Shown here in pieces: positions 34,973-43,279 of a DNA stretch of 57,615 nucleotides (its first letter is position 1; each line of letters starts with the position of its first letter). The stretch lies in the NCBI GenBank assembly GCA_009783085.1, contig WRHU01000009.1, positions 1 to 57,615 on the forward strand, in the 5' to 3' direction. Origin of the DNA: Coriobacteriia bacterium (lineage in GTDB: Bacteria > Actinomycetota > Coriobacteriia > Coriobacteriales > UBA8131). The notes under the pieces were generated by a model. The model had not been told where the DNA came from and did no database searches. It was given only the letters and a program-made list of their open reading frames with translations. Made by a program: the position numbers and the translations under genes.

Positions 34973-35025
34973 ACCTGCAACCGACTGATTACAAATCAGT
35001 TGCGCTACCGTTGCGCCACATCAGC
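34951..35025 (-). tRNA. tRNA-Thr (anticodon TGT)
   Basis: Reading the minus strand: acceptor GCTGATG pairs with CATCAGC, discriminator T, CCA encoded. The anticodon stem ACTGA/TCAGT encloses TTTGTAA, giving anticodon TGT for ACA/ACN Thr codons. The T-loop is TTCGATT. Its 3' part from the T-loop onwards is duplicated 191 bp downstream. Confidence 0.93.
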
Positions 35026-35092
35026 TCGTTGGGATAGTGTACCAAAGCTCGTCTGCAAAGTCGACAGCCAGTACGGTTGAATTGTTAACTTT

Positions 35093-35764
35093 TTAGAGGT
35101 TGGACAGTCGTTCGATTATCGTGTCGTATGAAAACTTGTCGAGCTGCTCACGCAACCAAGGCACAATTTCGTCGCCATTTGCGGCTTGCTGCTTTTCTAA
35201 ATCCTCCACAAGGGATTCCATTTTTTCATAATCAAAATCTTTGGTTGCCTCAAGCAAGGCAGCGAGCTTTTCGGTATCTAAAACGGCTGGGGTTGCGGCT
35301 GCTTCAGGAACCGCAGCAGCCTCAGCGCCACTACCACCACCAGCAACACCACCGTCAGCAACGCCACCAGCACCAGCGCCAGACTGAGCTTGCTCAACGC
35401 AAGCCTCAAGCTCCTTCAATTTTTCTACCAGCTCGTGCGACAGTGCGATAAAAGCTCCATTGTCACGTGCGACCGTTTCCCAATCGTCTGCTTTTGAAGC
35501 CATCTCAAGGGCAAAGGCGGCGTCACCGCAGGCAGTAGCACCAATACCATAGCAACTGCCCTTTGCGCCGTGAACCTGAATAATGTAGTCGGGGAGGTCA
35601 GCTTCGGTAACTTTTGAAAGCTCCTCAAGCATATCAGGCATATTCTGAGTAAAAGAGTGTATAATTCTCATATAAATACTGGAATTGTTGTTTATGCGAC
35701 CCAAAGCTTCGGGTATGTTAAGACCCTCAATGTTTGTGTTCGCTAAAATGTCGTCAAGACTCAT
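35093..35764 (-). CDS. Hpt (histidine phosphotransfer) domain protein
   Basis: A 223-residue protein. An N-terminal helical Hpt-like domain (about residues 1-120) carries the candidate phospho-accepting His in IIQVHGAKGSCYGIGA. A Gly/Ala/Val linker (about 125-160) follows, then a C-terminal helical segment of ~60 residues ending FSYDTIIERLSNL. It lies 15 bp after the HD-GYP response regulator on the same strand, so it is a likely phosphorelay partner. The histidine kinase that would feed it is not in the window. Confidence 0.78.
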   Translation of the reverse strand: MSLDDILANTNIEGLNIPEALGRINNNSSIYMRIIHSFTQNMPDMLEELSKVTEADLPDYIIQVHGAKGSCYGIGATACGDAAFALEMASKADDWETVARDNGAFIALSHELVEKLKELEACVEQAQSGAGAGGVADGGVAGGGSGAEAAAVPEAAATPAVLDTEKLAALLEATKDFDYEKMESLVEDLEKQQAANGDEIVPWLREQLDKFSYDTIIERLSNL

Positions 35765-35779
35765 GGTTTTCTCCTTAAG

Positions 35780-36919
35780 CTAGCGCTGTTCTACGTCTTT
35801 TAAGTCGTCATCTTCATCTACGAGAGCTGCATCTCCCAAAGTTTTTACGATGGTTTCAAAATCTTTCTCATGCCGCCTCAGCACCTCAATGAGATAGGGG
35901 TCAAAATGCGTTCCAGCATCGTCATACATAATCTCAAAGGCTTTTCGAGGGCTAAAGGCAGGCTTGTAAGGGCGAGCCGAGGTGAGGGCATCAAAAACAT
36001 CAGAAATGGCAGAAATCCGAGCGCTGAGCGGAATATCTGTACCAGACGAACCCTGCGGATACCCGCTCCCGTTCCACTTTTCGTGGTGTCCATAGGCTAT
36101 GTCGCCCGCAGTGTACAAAAGCGAATCCTCGCCCATGCTCGCAATAGCATCTTTAAGCATCTCGTAGCCATAGGTGGGGTGCGTTTTTATAACATCAAAC
36201 TCCTCTTTAGTAAGGCGCCCCGGCTTAAGCAACACGGCATCGGGCATGGCAAGCTTGCCAAGGTCATGAAGCTTCATGGCGTCTACAATGTCAGTGCCAC
36301 TCTCTGGCGTAAGACCATAGTCCTCATGGGGAGCAGCAAGCAGGTCGTCAACGATGATTTTGGCATATCCGGTGGTGCGGTCAAGGTGAGCACCCGTATC
36401 ATGGTCGCGGAGGTCAGAGGCTTGTGCCAGCATTTCAAGGGTTACGCGGTCGCGCTGAGAAAGCTTTCTGTTAGCCTCGGAGAGATCTTGGGTTTTTTGC
36501 TCAACAAGCTCCTCAAGATGATGACGATGGCGAAAAAGCTCGAGCTGTAAGTTTATGCGAGTGATAAGCGCGTGCGGCTTAAAGGGCTCCTTTAGCAGAT
36601 AGTCAACGGCTCCCATTTTAAGCGCAGCAATCTCGTCCTCGTCGTTTTCAGACCCGGTAAGAAAAATCACTGGTATGGATTTGAGCTTCTCGTCATTTTG
36701 CAAAATGGTCAGCACGTCAAAGCCACTCATTTCGGGCATATAATAATCAAGCACAATGAGGTCTGCATGATGCGATTTTAGAAACTCGAGAGCGGCTGGC
36801 CCTGAGGTAACCGGACACACCGTATAATCGTTTTTGAGGGTTTCGCGAAGGCGCGTTAAAACAGTTTGCTGGTCATCAACGGTCAGTATTACCGGCTTTT
36901 CGCTTTTGGCAACCTCCAT
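35780..36919 (-). CDS. Response regulator with HD-GYP cyclic-di-GMP phosphodiesterase domain
   Basis: About 379 residues. The receiver domain (1-125) has the acidic pair VDD near the start and the phospho-acceptor Asp in LIVLDYYMPEMSG. A coiled linker (about 130-170) leads to an HD-GYP domain with HDTGAHLDRTTG, MKLHDLGKLAMPD and HHEKWNGSGYPQG, all metal-site or GYP motifs. Such proteins break down cyclic-di-GMP in response to phosphorylation. I place the start at ATG 36919 behind AGGAGAGAG; the earlier in-frame ATG lacks such a site. Confidence 0.9.
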   Translation of the reverse strand: MEVAKSEKPVILTVDDQQTVLTRLRETLKNDYTVCPVTSGPAALEFLKSHHADLIVLDYYMPEMSGFDVLTILQNDEKLKSIPVIFLTGSENDEDEIAALKMGAVDYLLKEPFKPHALITRINLQLELFRHRHHLEELVEQKTQDLSEANRKLSQRDRVTLEMLAQASDLRDHDTGAHLDRTTGYAKIIVDDLLAAPHEDYGLTPESGTDIVDAMKLHDLGKLAMPDAVLLKPGRLTKEEFDVIKTHPTYGYEMLKDAIASMGEDSLLYTAGDIAYGHHEKWNGSGYPQGSSGTDIPLSARISAISDVFDALTSARPYKPAFSPRKAFEIMYDDAGTHFDPYLIEVLRRHEKDFETIVKTLGDAALVDEDDDLKDVEQR

Positions 36920-37160
36920 ACACTCTCTCCTCCCCGAAAGTTCTAACTTTTCCGCCTTCAATTCTACACCTTTTTTATCGTGAAAATGAGCAAAAGCCGT
37001 GCCGTTAAACCGGGCAGAACGCACTGGCTAAGCATTACCTATGTGTGTGAGGCAAGTAGGTTTGAAAAATAGAGCAAAAGGGCGTACTATGTAAGGAACA
37101 TATTATGCAAACAAAGCGAGAGCGGTGAGCTACGCTGCGGTGATATTGGAAGGAAGTGCC

Positions 37161-38546
37161 ATGAATCAGAAGCCTCCACCTAAAAGCTCCTTCATTCTCA
37201 AAACGAACACTTCTTCTAAAGCTCAACTCAGTAAACCTTTATGGTCATCAAGACGTTTGCTTTCTCTATTTTTGGCGTTTGTGCTGGTGTGTTCTGGCCC
37301 CATTGGGTTTTCGTCAACAGCTTTTGCCACAAACGCCACAAACACCACAGGCACTACAGATACCAATTTGACCACTGCCGAGCTTACTCCTGCAAGCGAT
37401 TTTGAATACACCGCAAAAAAAGACGGCATATATATTACAAGCTACAAGGGCGACTCTACGGAAATTGTTGTTCCTGGACAAATTGATGATATTGCTGTTG
37501 TGTCTGTTTTGCTCGTAAACCGCCATTTCAGCTCTCTTGATGTAGGCGCTTGTACAGAATTGAGGACGCTGCTCTGCTTAAGCAACAAATTGACCAAGCT
37601 TGACGTGAGTAAAAATGTAAAGCTTAAAACCCTTACGTGCTTGAGCGGATACACACACACACCTGGCGTTTTCCTAACAGCGCCCCTACCAAGGCAAGAG
37701 CCTGATCCTGGCTGCCTCACCAAACTTGATGTGAGCAAGAACACAGCCCTAGAATCTTTGGACTGCTCCAACAACAAAATTGGCAAACTTGATCTGAGCA
37801 AGAACAAAAAGCTCAAGAAGTTACGTTGCTCAAACAACAAGATTAAAAACCTAAAACTGACAAAGAACACAAAACTTGTAGAATTAAACTGCGCTAACAA
37901 CAGGCTCAAAACCCTCAAGCTTACCAAAAACACAAAGCTTAAAAGAATAGACTGCTGCTATAACAAGCTCAGCAAGCTCAACCTTTCCAAGAACAAAGCG
38001 CTGGTAGAGCTCGTATGTGGCCACAATAAACTCAAAACCCTTACACTGAGCAAAAACAAAAAACTGACAGGTTTGTGGTGTTGGAATAACAAGCTTACCA
38101 AACTTACTTTGACCAAGAACGCCAAACTCGAGCGGTTACACTGCAATAACAACAAGCTTGCCAAAATTAACGTAAGCAAAAATACCAAGCTTTGGATTTT
38201 CGACTGTTCAGACAACAAGCTATCAAAACTCGATGTAAGCAAGAACAAAAAGCTTGCGAACTTGATGTGTCTCAACAACAAACTTGTCGAACTTAACGTA
38301 ACCAAAAACAAAAAACTTGAAAGTTTGCTTTGCTCCAATAACAAACTTATCCAGCTTAATGTAAAAAAGAACAAAAAGCTTGACTATTTGGATTGCTCTA
38401 ACAATAAGCTTACCCAGCTTGACATTAGCAAGAACGATGAGCTAGAAGCATTGTACTGTTATAACAATTTTATTTGGGATACTGCCCCCTTGAAGGCATG
38501 GCTAAAAAAATCATGGCACAGAGGAAAAGTGATGCCTCAGAGATAG
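37161..38546 (+). CDS. Exported leucine-rich-repeat surface protein
   Basis: About 461 residues. A long N-terminal basic stretch and signal peptide (LLSLFLAFVLVCSGPIGF...AFA) lead to a Thr/Asn-rich spacer. About fourteen 21-residue leucine-rich repeats of the form LxCxxNKLxxLxVSKNxxL follow, of the kind seen in internalin/BspA-like surface proteins. One repeat is interrupted by about 25 residues (GYTHTPGVFLTAPLPRQEPD), encoded next to a run of CA dinucleotides. No LPxTG or other anchor is visible at the C-terminus. ATG 37161 is preceded by GGAAGGAAG. Probably a secreted or loosely bound adhesion or binding protein. Confidence 0.8.
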   Translation: MNQKPPPKSSFILKTNTSSKAQLSKPLWSSRRLLSLFLAFVLVCSGPIGFSSTAFATNATNTTGTTDTNLTTAELTPASDFEYTAKKDGIYITSYKGDSTEIVVPGQIDDIAVVSVLLVNRHFSSLDVGACTELRTLLCLSNKLTKLDVSKNVKLKTLTCLSGYTHTPGVFLTAPLPRQEPDPGCLTKLDVSKNTALESLDCSNNKIGKLDLSKNKKLKKLRCSNNKIKNLKLTKNTKLVELNCANNRLKTLKLTKNTKLKRIDCCYNKLSKLNLSKNKALVELVCGHNKLKTLTLSKNKKLTGLWCWNNKLTKLTLTKNAKLERLHCNNNKLAKINVSKNTKLWIFDCSDNKLSKLDVSKNKKLANLMCLNNKLVELNVTKNKKLESLLCSNNKLIQLNVKKNKKLDYLDCSNNKLTQLDISKNDELEALYCYNNFIWDTAPLKAWLKKSWHRGKVMPQR

Positions 38547-38726
38547 CGGCCTGCCAGCAGTGTCCGTAGCCCTGAAATGCTCAAAGTCTGATACCATATA
38601 CCCTATGTTTTTATGAGGACGAACTTCAAGCGAGAGTTCGTTCAAAAGTGGTGGAATGGTGGATTATTCCAACGTGGACAACGGTTTCAACAATCGTGTT
38701 GGAGAAAGGTGTATGTGGTGGTATCT

Positions 38727-39929
38727 ATGAAAAAAATCGTAAAGTTTTTGGTAATTGTTCTTTGTATCCTAGTTCCGCTTGCCATGCTTCCAGGCTGTGG
38801 CTTGTTTGTTGCGGGAGAAATTGTTGCAGAAGACCCCGTAGAAGACCGAGAAGCTGAGGCGCAAGACGAGCCTGCATCTGCAGATGGACTCAGCGACGAC
38901 ATCTACAGTTTTATGGTGCAGCTCGATGGAGAAATTTATGAATTCCCTGCTCCGTATTCTGAATTTGCAGCAAAGGGCTGGAAGATTGAAGAGACTCTTG
39001 GCGTTGATTACAACGAGGAGACGCTCAAGCCTAACTCCTATACAGGTGTTGTTGTAGCAAAAAATGGCTCACATCAAATCTATCTGACCTTTGTCAATGT
39101 GGATGCTGACGTCAAAAAAGTATCTGACTGCAATGTGGGTGGCATTGATCTTGATAGCTGGGACGCAGAAACTGGCACACAGCTCATTTTCCCAGGAAAC
39201 ATCATTCTCGGCTCTTCTGAGGCAGAGGTTTTGGCAGCGTATGGTGAGCCTTCAGATTCCTACGATGGCGATACCGCCAAGCACTTTACCTATTCGACCG
39301 GTAGTTATGCAGATGCGGAGATTAGCATTGACAAAGAGGCTGACAAAGTAATCAGTCTTTCTATGCGTAACTTGATTGCCCGCGAAAGTTCCCCTGAGGC
39401 AACAGGCGACGCTCCTGATGTGGTGAAGAATTACAAAGCCCCTAAGACTTTGGGTGCATCTTGGGATAGCTTCACCGCCAAATATGGTGGCACGCTGTAT
39501 CAAATGCCCATTCCAGTAAGCGAGCTTTTGAGCAACGGGTGGACTGCGGTAAGCGACATGAACAGAATGGTTAATGCACGTGGCTTTGACACTGGCATTG
39601 AGCTTCGCAAGGATAATCAAGTTTTGCGTACCAGCATTCGCAACTATGACGACAAACAGCAGCCCGTTAAGTTTTGCTTTGTAACAGTGATTGAGTATTA
39701 CGACAATGGCGCAATGGTGCCCATCGAGCTTCCGGGCGGTCTTACCGAAAAGTCTGATATCAAGGACTTTATAAAGGCCTATGGCAAACCAACAGAGCAG
39801 TCCGACAGCTCTCACTTTGATTACTACACTTGGGGAGAGCTCTATAGTTCGTTGACGGTTTCGGTTGATAAAGAAGAGGGCGTAATAACCAAGATTGAAT
39901 TGGATTATGACCCCAAAGATTTGAAGTAG
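38727..39929 (+). CDS. Putative lipoprotein with two related domains
   Basis: About 400 residues. The signal MKKIVKFLVIVLCILVPLAMLPGC has a good lipobox (LPGC). After an acidic spacer the mature part holds two similar halves of about 165 residues. Each starts with an F/Y-x-V-x-L-x-G-x-x-Y-x-x-P pattern (FMVQLDGEIYEFPAPYSE and FTAKYGGTLYQMPIPVSE) and later has a Y-G-x-P motif (AAYGEPSDSY, KAYGKPTEQS). The family is unknown to me; small-molecule or wall binding is possible. A GC hairpin (40016-40032) follows. Confidence 0.68.
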   Translation: MKKIVKFLVIVLCILVPLAMLPGCGLFVAGEIVAEDPVEDREAEAQDEPASADGLSDDIYSFMVQLDGEIYEFPAPYSEFAAKGWKIEETLGVDYNEETLKPNSYTGVVVAKNGSHQIYLTFVNVDADVKKVSDCNVGGIDLDSWDAETGTQLIFPGNIILGSSEAEVLAAYGEPSDSYDGDTAKHFTYSTGSYADAEISIDKEADKVISLSMRNLIARESSPEATGDAPDVVKNYKAPKTLGASWDSFTAKYGGTLYQMPIPVSELLSNGWTAVSDMNRMVNARGFDTGIELRKDNQVLRTSIRNYDDKQQPVKFCFVTVIEYYDNGAMVPIELPGGLTEKSDIKDFIKAYGKPTEQSDSSHFDYYTWGELYSSLTVSVDKEEGVITKIELDYDPKDLK

Positions 39930-40312
39930 CTCCCTTGACAGGGAACCTTGCCAATGAGGAACCTTGCCAATGAGGAACCTTGCTGCATACAAGATCTCAG
40001 CAAAATCCCGCATAGGCCGCTCGGAAACGGGCGGCTTATGTTTGTGTTAGGACAGAGCTCGCATACAACACACACAACCTACCTATAACTTGCAGCAAAA
40101 CCTTTTTAACCAGAGGTATTGCCATAAGTGGTAGCAATATGCGATAATGGGGAGCTTGCAAAAGCAAACAAGCAGCACAAACGTAGAATAAACACACAAA
40201 ACCTAACGTACTCCAAAGGTAGCAACAAAACGCAGAACCGAACCTAGCACAGAAACGAACCTCAAACGCAAAACTGAACGTAAAACCGAACAGAGCAGAG
40301 AAAGCAGCACTC
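39930..40312. other. 383-bp intergenic region before spoVS
   Basis: Holds three short tandem copies of CCTTGCCAATGAGGAA just after the lipoprotein stop, the hairpin GCCGCTCG-GAAA-CGGGCGGC (40016-40035) as a likely terminator, and an A/C-rich stretch with repeated AAAACCGAAC-like words. No gene is seen. Confidence 0.45.
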
Positions 40313-40681
40313 ATGGAGTTTCTTAAAGTATCCTCTAAATCTTCACCCTCCTCGGTAGCTGGCGCGATAGCCGGCATGATAAAAGACGGGGTTGCAGTGG
40401 ACATTCAAAGCGTCGGCGCAGGTGCGGTCAATCAGGCCGTCAAGGCGATTGCCATTTCGCGCGGCTTTCTTTCTCCCATTGGCATTGAAATAATGTGTTC
40501 TCCGTCATTTGCAGACATCGACATTAAGGGAGAAACCCGCACCGCCATTCGCTTTAGGGTTGAGCCCCGCTATTTGCGCGGCACTACTAAGGCGAGTTTT
40601 GGTGTCGAAAATCTTGAGAATCTTGATGGTCTTGTCCTCAGCGACGACAATGCAGGCAATGAGAAATGTTTGCTGGGCTAA
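40313..40681 (+). CDS. spoVS: SpoVS-family (Alba-like) protein
   Basis: A 122-residue protein whose first ~86 residues match SpoVS (MEFLKVSSKSSPSSVAGAIAGMI; GAGAVNQAVKAIAISRGFL). SpoVS is a small Alba-fold nucleic-acid-binding protein needed for late sporulation in Bacillus, but it also occurs in non-spore-formers. A ~35-residue C-terminal extension is present (LENLDGLVLSDDNAGNEK). Its last 16 bases overlap the miaB start, so it is in the miaBA transcript. Its role here is unknown. Confidence 0.88.
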   Translation: MEFLKVSSKSSPSSVAGAIAGMIKDGVAVDIQSVGAGAVNQAVKAIAISRGFLSPIGIEIMCSPSFADIDIKGETRTAIRFRVEPRYLRGTTKASFGVENLENLDGLVLSDDNAGNEKCLLG

Positions 40682-42075
40682 CGTACCAACTTCGCACCTT
40701 TGGGTGCCAAATGAACAAGCACGACTCTGAGCGCATTGCAGGTATGCTTGAGGCGCAGGGCGCTTTGATGGTTAACGAGGCAGCCGATGCCGATATTATT
40801 GTGTACATGACCTGTTGCGTGCGCGAAGCCGCCGACACGCGAGCCTTTGGTCAAATTGCTTCTATAAAAAACCTCCCTGCTTCTGATGGCTCAAAGCGAC
40901 GTCGCATTATTGCGGTTGGCGGCTGCATAGGTCAGCGTGACGGAGAAAAGCTGGCTCAGGCGTTTGGGCATATAGACGTGGTGTTTGGCACGCACAACCT
41001 TGCTCATGCTCCTAATCTGATTGCTGCAGCTTTGGAAAGTACGGAGGAAAACGGCGCACAGGTTGAGGTTTTAGACAACGAGCAGGTGCGCTTGCGCGAA
41101 GGTTCAGATGCTAGTTCAAAACTGGATATAGCGCCTGCTACCTCGCTGCCGGCGCATCGTGAGCAGAGCTGGCACGCCTGGCTCCCCATTATGACTGGCT
41201 GTGATAATTTTTGCTCATATTGCATTGTGCCGTTTGTGCGTGGTCGTGAGAAAAGCCGCGAGCGCAATGACATTCTCGCTGAGCTTGAGCAGCTTCAAAA
41301 AGACGGCGTGCGTGAGGTAACCTTGCTGGGGCAAAATGTTAATTCGTATGGGCGCGACTTGCACGGTAAGCCGCAGTTTGCCGAGATGTTGCGTGATGTT
41401 GCTGCTTCTGGCATCGAACGTATTCGTTTTGCGACAAGCCACCCTAAAGATTTGAGCGATGACACCATTGCTGCTTTTGCTGAGCTGCCTGCGGTTATGC
41501 CGGCGCTCCACTTGCCCGTTCAAAGTGGCTCAGATACCGTTCTCAAGGCGATGAACCGTCATTATACGGCTGAACATTATCTGGAACTCATACATAAGGT
41601 GCGAAAAGCAGCCCAGGCAAGTGGCAAGGGTGAAATTGCCTTTTCAACCGATATTATCGTTGGTTTTCCGGGGGAAACTGCCGCAGATTTTGAGGCGACG
41701 CTTGAGTTGGCGCGCGCCGTGGGTTACTCGCAGGCCTTTACGTTTATCTATTCAAAGCGCGAGGGTACGCCTGCCGCAAAAATGGAGGCCACTACACCGT
41801 CTGAGGTAATCCAAGAGCGTTTTGACGAGCTCGTTGCCCTTGTGCAAGAAAGTGCGTTTGAGCGCAACCAAATAGATACTAACACCACCATTGAGGTGCT
41901 TTTTGAGGGAACGTCCAAGCGCAACGAGGCTATGCTTGTGGGTAAATCTCCCAAAAACCAAACGGTTCATGTACCGCTGCCCGCCAAGGCGAGTGTTTCT
42001 GAGTTTGCAGGCAACATTCTTCCCGTTCATATCCATGAGGCTCGTACGTGGTATCTCAAAGGTGAATTATTGTGA
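40666..42075 (+). CDS. miaB: tRNA-2-methylthio-N6-dimethylallyladenosine synthase
   Basis: A 469-residue radical-SAM methylthiotransferase that adds a methylthio group to i6A37 in tRNAs. The N-terminal UPF0004 domain starts YQLRTFGCQMNKHDSERI, with its other cluster Cys residues in TCCVREAAD and VGGCIGQRDG. The radical-SAM motif is MTGCDNFCSYCIVPFVRGRE. A C-terminal TRAM domain follows. It overlaps spoVS by 16 bp and miaA by 4 bp. Confidence 0.95.
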   Translation: MFAGLTYQLRTFGCQMNKHDSERIAGMLEAQGALMVNEAADADIIVYMTCCVREAADTRAFGQIASIKNLPASDGSKRRRIIAVGGCIGQRDGEKLAQAFGHIDVVFGTHNLAHAPNLIAAALESTEENGAQVEVLDNEQVRLREGSDASSKLDIAPATSLPAHREQSWHAWLPIMTGCDNFCSYCIVPFVRGREKSRERNDILAELEQLQKDGVREVTLLGQNVNSYGRDLHGKPQFAEMLRDVAASGIERIRFATSHPKDLSDDTIAAFAELPAVMPALHLPVQSGSDTVLKAMNRHYTAEHYLELIHKVRKAAQASGKGEIAFSTDIIVGFPGETAADFEATLELARAVGYSQAFTFIYSKREGTPAAKMEATTPSEVIQERFDELVALVQESAFERNQIDTNTTIEVLFEGTSKRNEAMLVGKSPKNQTVHVPLPAKASVSEFAGNILPVHIHEARTWYLKGELL

Positions 42076-43184
42076 GCGCGGCCGAGGTTGACCGCAGCGA
42101 GATTTCTAAGGACTGCCAGTCTGGTTGTCAGCTCGGCGATTTTGATGCAGAAGCAAAGGTTATTGCCGTGGTGGGCGCAACAGGCACGGGCAAATCATCG
42201 TTAGCAGATGTTTTGGCACGCACGCTTGGCGGAGAGGTGATAAGCGCCGATTCCATGCAGGTGTATCGTGGAATGGATATTGGTACGGCGAAAGTTCCTC
42301 TTGCCGAGCGTTCGACAGCCTATCATTGTATAGACTTGGTTGACCCCAGTGTTCCTTTTACCGCTGCAGCGTATCAGCGTGCGGCGCGCACTGCCATTGA
42401 AGAAGTGCGTGCTCGCGGCTTGCAGCCAATAGTATGTGGCGGTACTGGTTTGTACGTGCGCGCCGCACTCGATGATTTCATCTTTGATGAAAATCGCTTT
42501 GCGACTGCTCCAGAAACCGAGCAACTTGAAGCATCAAGTGGCCTTGTACCGTCACCCAACACTGCGCTTCGCAACCAACTTACCAAGCAGGCAGACGAGA
42601 TGGGCGCAGAAGCCTTTCACGCTGAGCTCGCCCAGCAAGACCCCGCCAGCGCTGCTCTTATTCACCCCAACAACGTGCGACGGGTCATACGTGCTTTCGA
42701 GCTTTTAGATGAGGGCACCAGTTATGCCGAGCAGCAGGCGGACTTCTCGGAATATAAGGCGTACTACGCAACAAAATATGTGGGCGTTGAGGTTTCTCAC
42801 GAAGTTTTATACGAGGTTGTCAATCGGCGGGTCGATACTTTAATGGCAAATGGCCTGCTCGAAGAAGTGCAGGCGCTCGTCAAACAAGGATATCAAAACT
42901 ACCCCAGCTTCTCCCAAGCTATTGGCTATAAAGAGCTTTTAGGGGTGCTTGACGGCACCGAAACTCTTGGCGTGGCCGTTGAGCGCATAAAGCAGGCTAC
43001 CCGGCGCTACGCCAAGCGACAACGCACCTGGTTTAAGCGAGATGCGCGCATAACGTGGATACATGCCACTGAACTGCACAAAGAGCGACTTGCTGGCACT
43101 CTATCTAACGAGGAGTTTACCCTTGCGTTACAAGAAAAAACGCTCGAAGCGTTGCAGGTCCCTCAAGAACGGATAAATTGCTAA
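42072..43184 (+). CDS. miaA: tRNA dimethylallyltransferase
   Basis: A 370-residue MiaA that transfers a dimethylallyl group to A37, making the i6A that MiaB then methylthiolates. The P-loop is VVGATGTGKSSLAD. The DSMQVYRGMDIGTAK and GGTGLYVRA motifs are diagnostic, and YAKRQRTWFKRD closes the core. The N-terminal ~30 residues before the P-loop are an extra acidic tail. GTG start overlaps the miaB stop by four bases. Confidence 0.95.
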   Translation: MSAAEVDRSEISKDCQSGCQLGDFDAEAKVIAVVGATGTGKSSLADVLARTLGGEVISADSMQVYRGMDIGTAKVPLAERSTAYHCIDLVDPSVPFTAAAYQRAARTAIEEVRARGLQPIVCGGTGLYVRAALDDFIFDENRFATAPETEQLEASSGLVPSPNTALRNQLTKQADEMGAEAFHAELAQQDPASAALIHPNNVRRVIRAFELLDEGTSYAEQQADFSEYKAYYATKYVGVEVSHEVLYEVVNRRVDTLMANGLLEEVQALVKQGYQNYPSFSQAIGYKELLGVLDGTETLGVAVERIKQATRRYAKRQRTWFKRDARITWIHATELHKERLAGTLSNEEFTLALQEKTLEALQVPQERINC

Positions 43185-43279
43185 AATATAAACATTCGAT
43201 TTCTCTCTTTTGGGAAACCTCAAGGGAGTAAGCCAAAAATGTCCAAAGTGCATTTGATTACAAAGGAGCTTGTGGCTAC

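Noticed and set aside
34814-35080. An open frame of 88 codons over the tRNA-Thr and repeat region
   Set aside because: It crosses the complete tRNA gene and the direct repeats, has no ribosome site, and is an effect of the repeated sequence.
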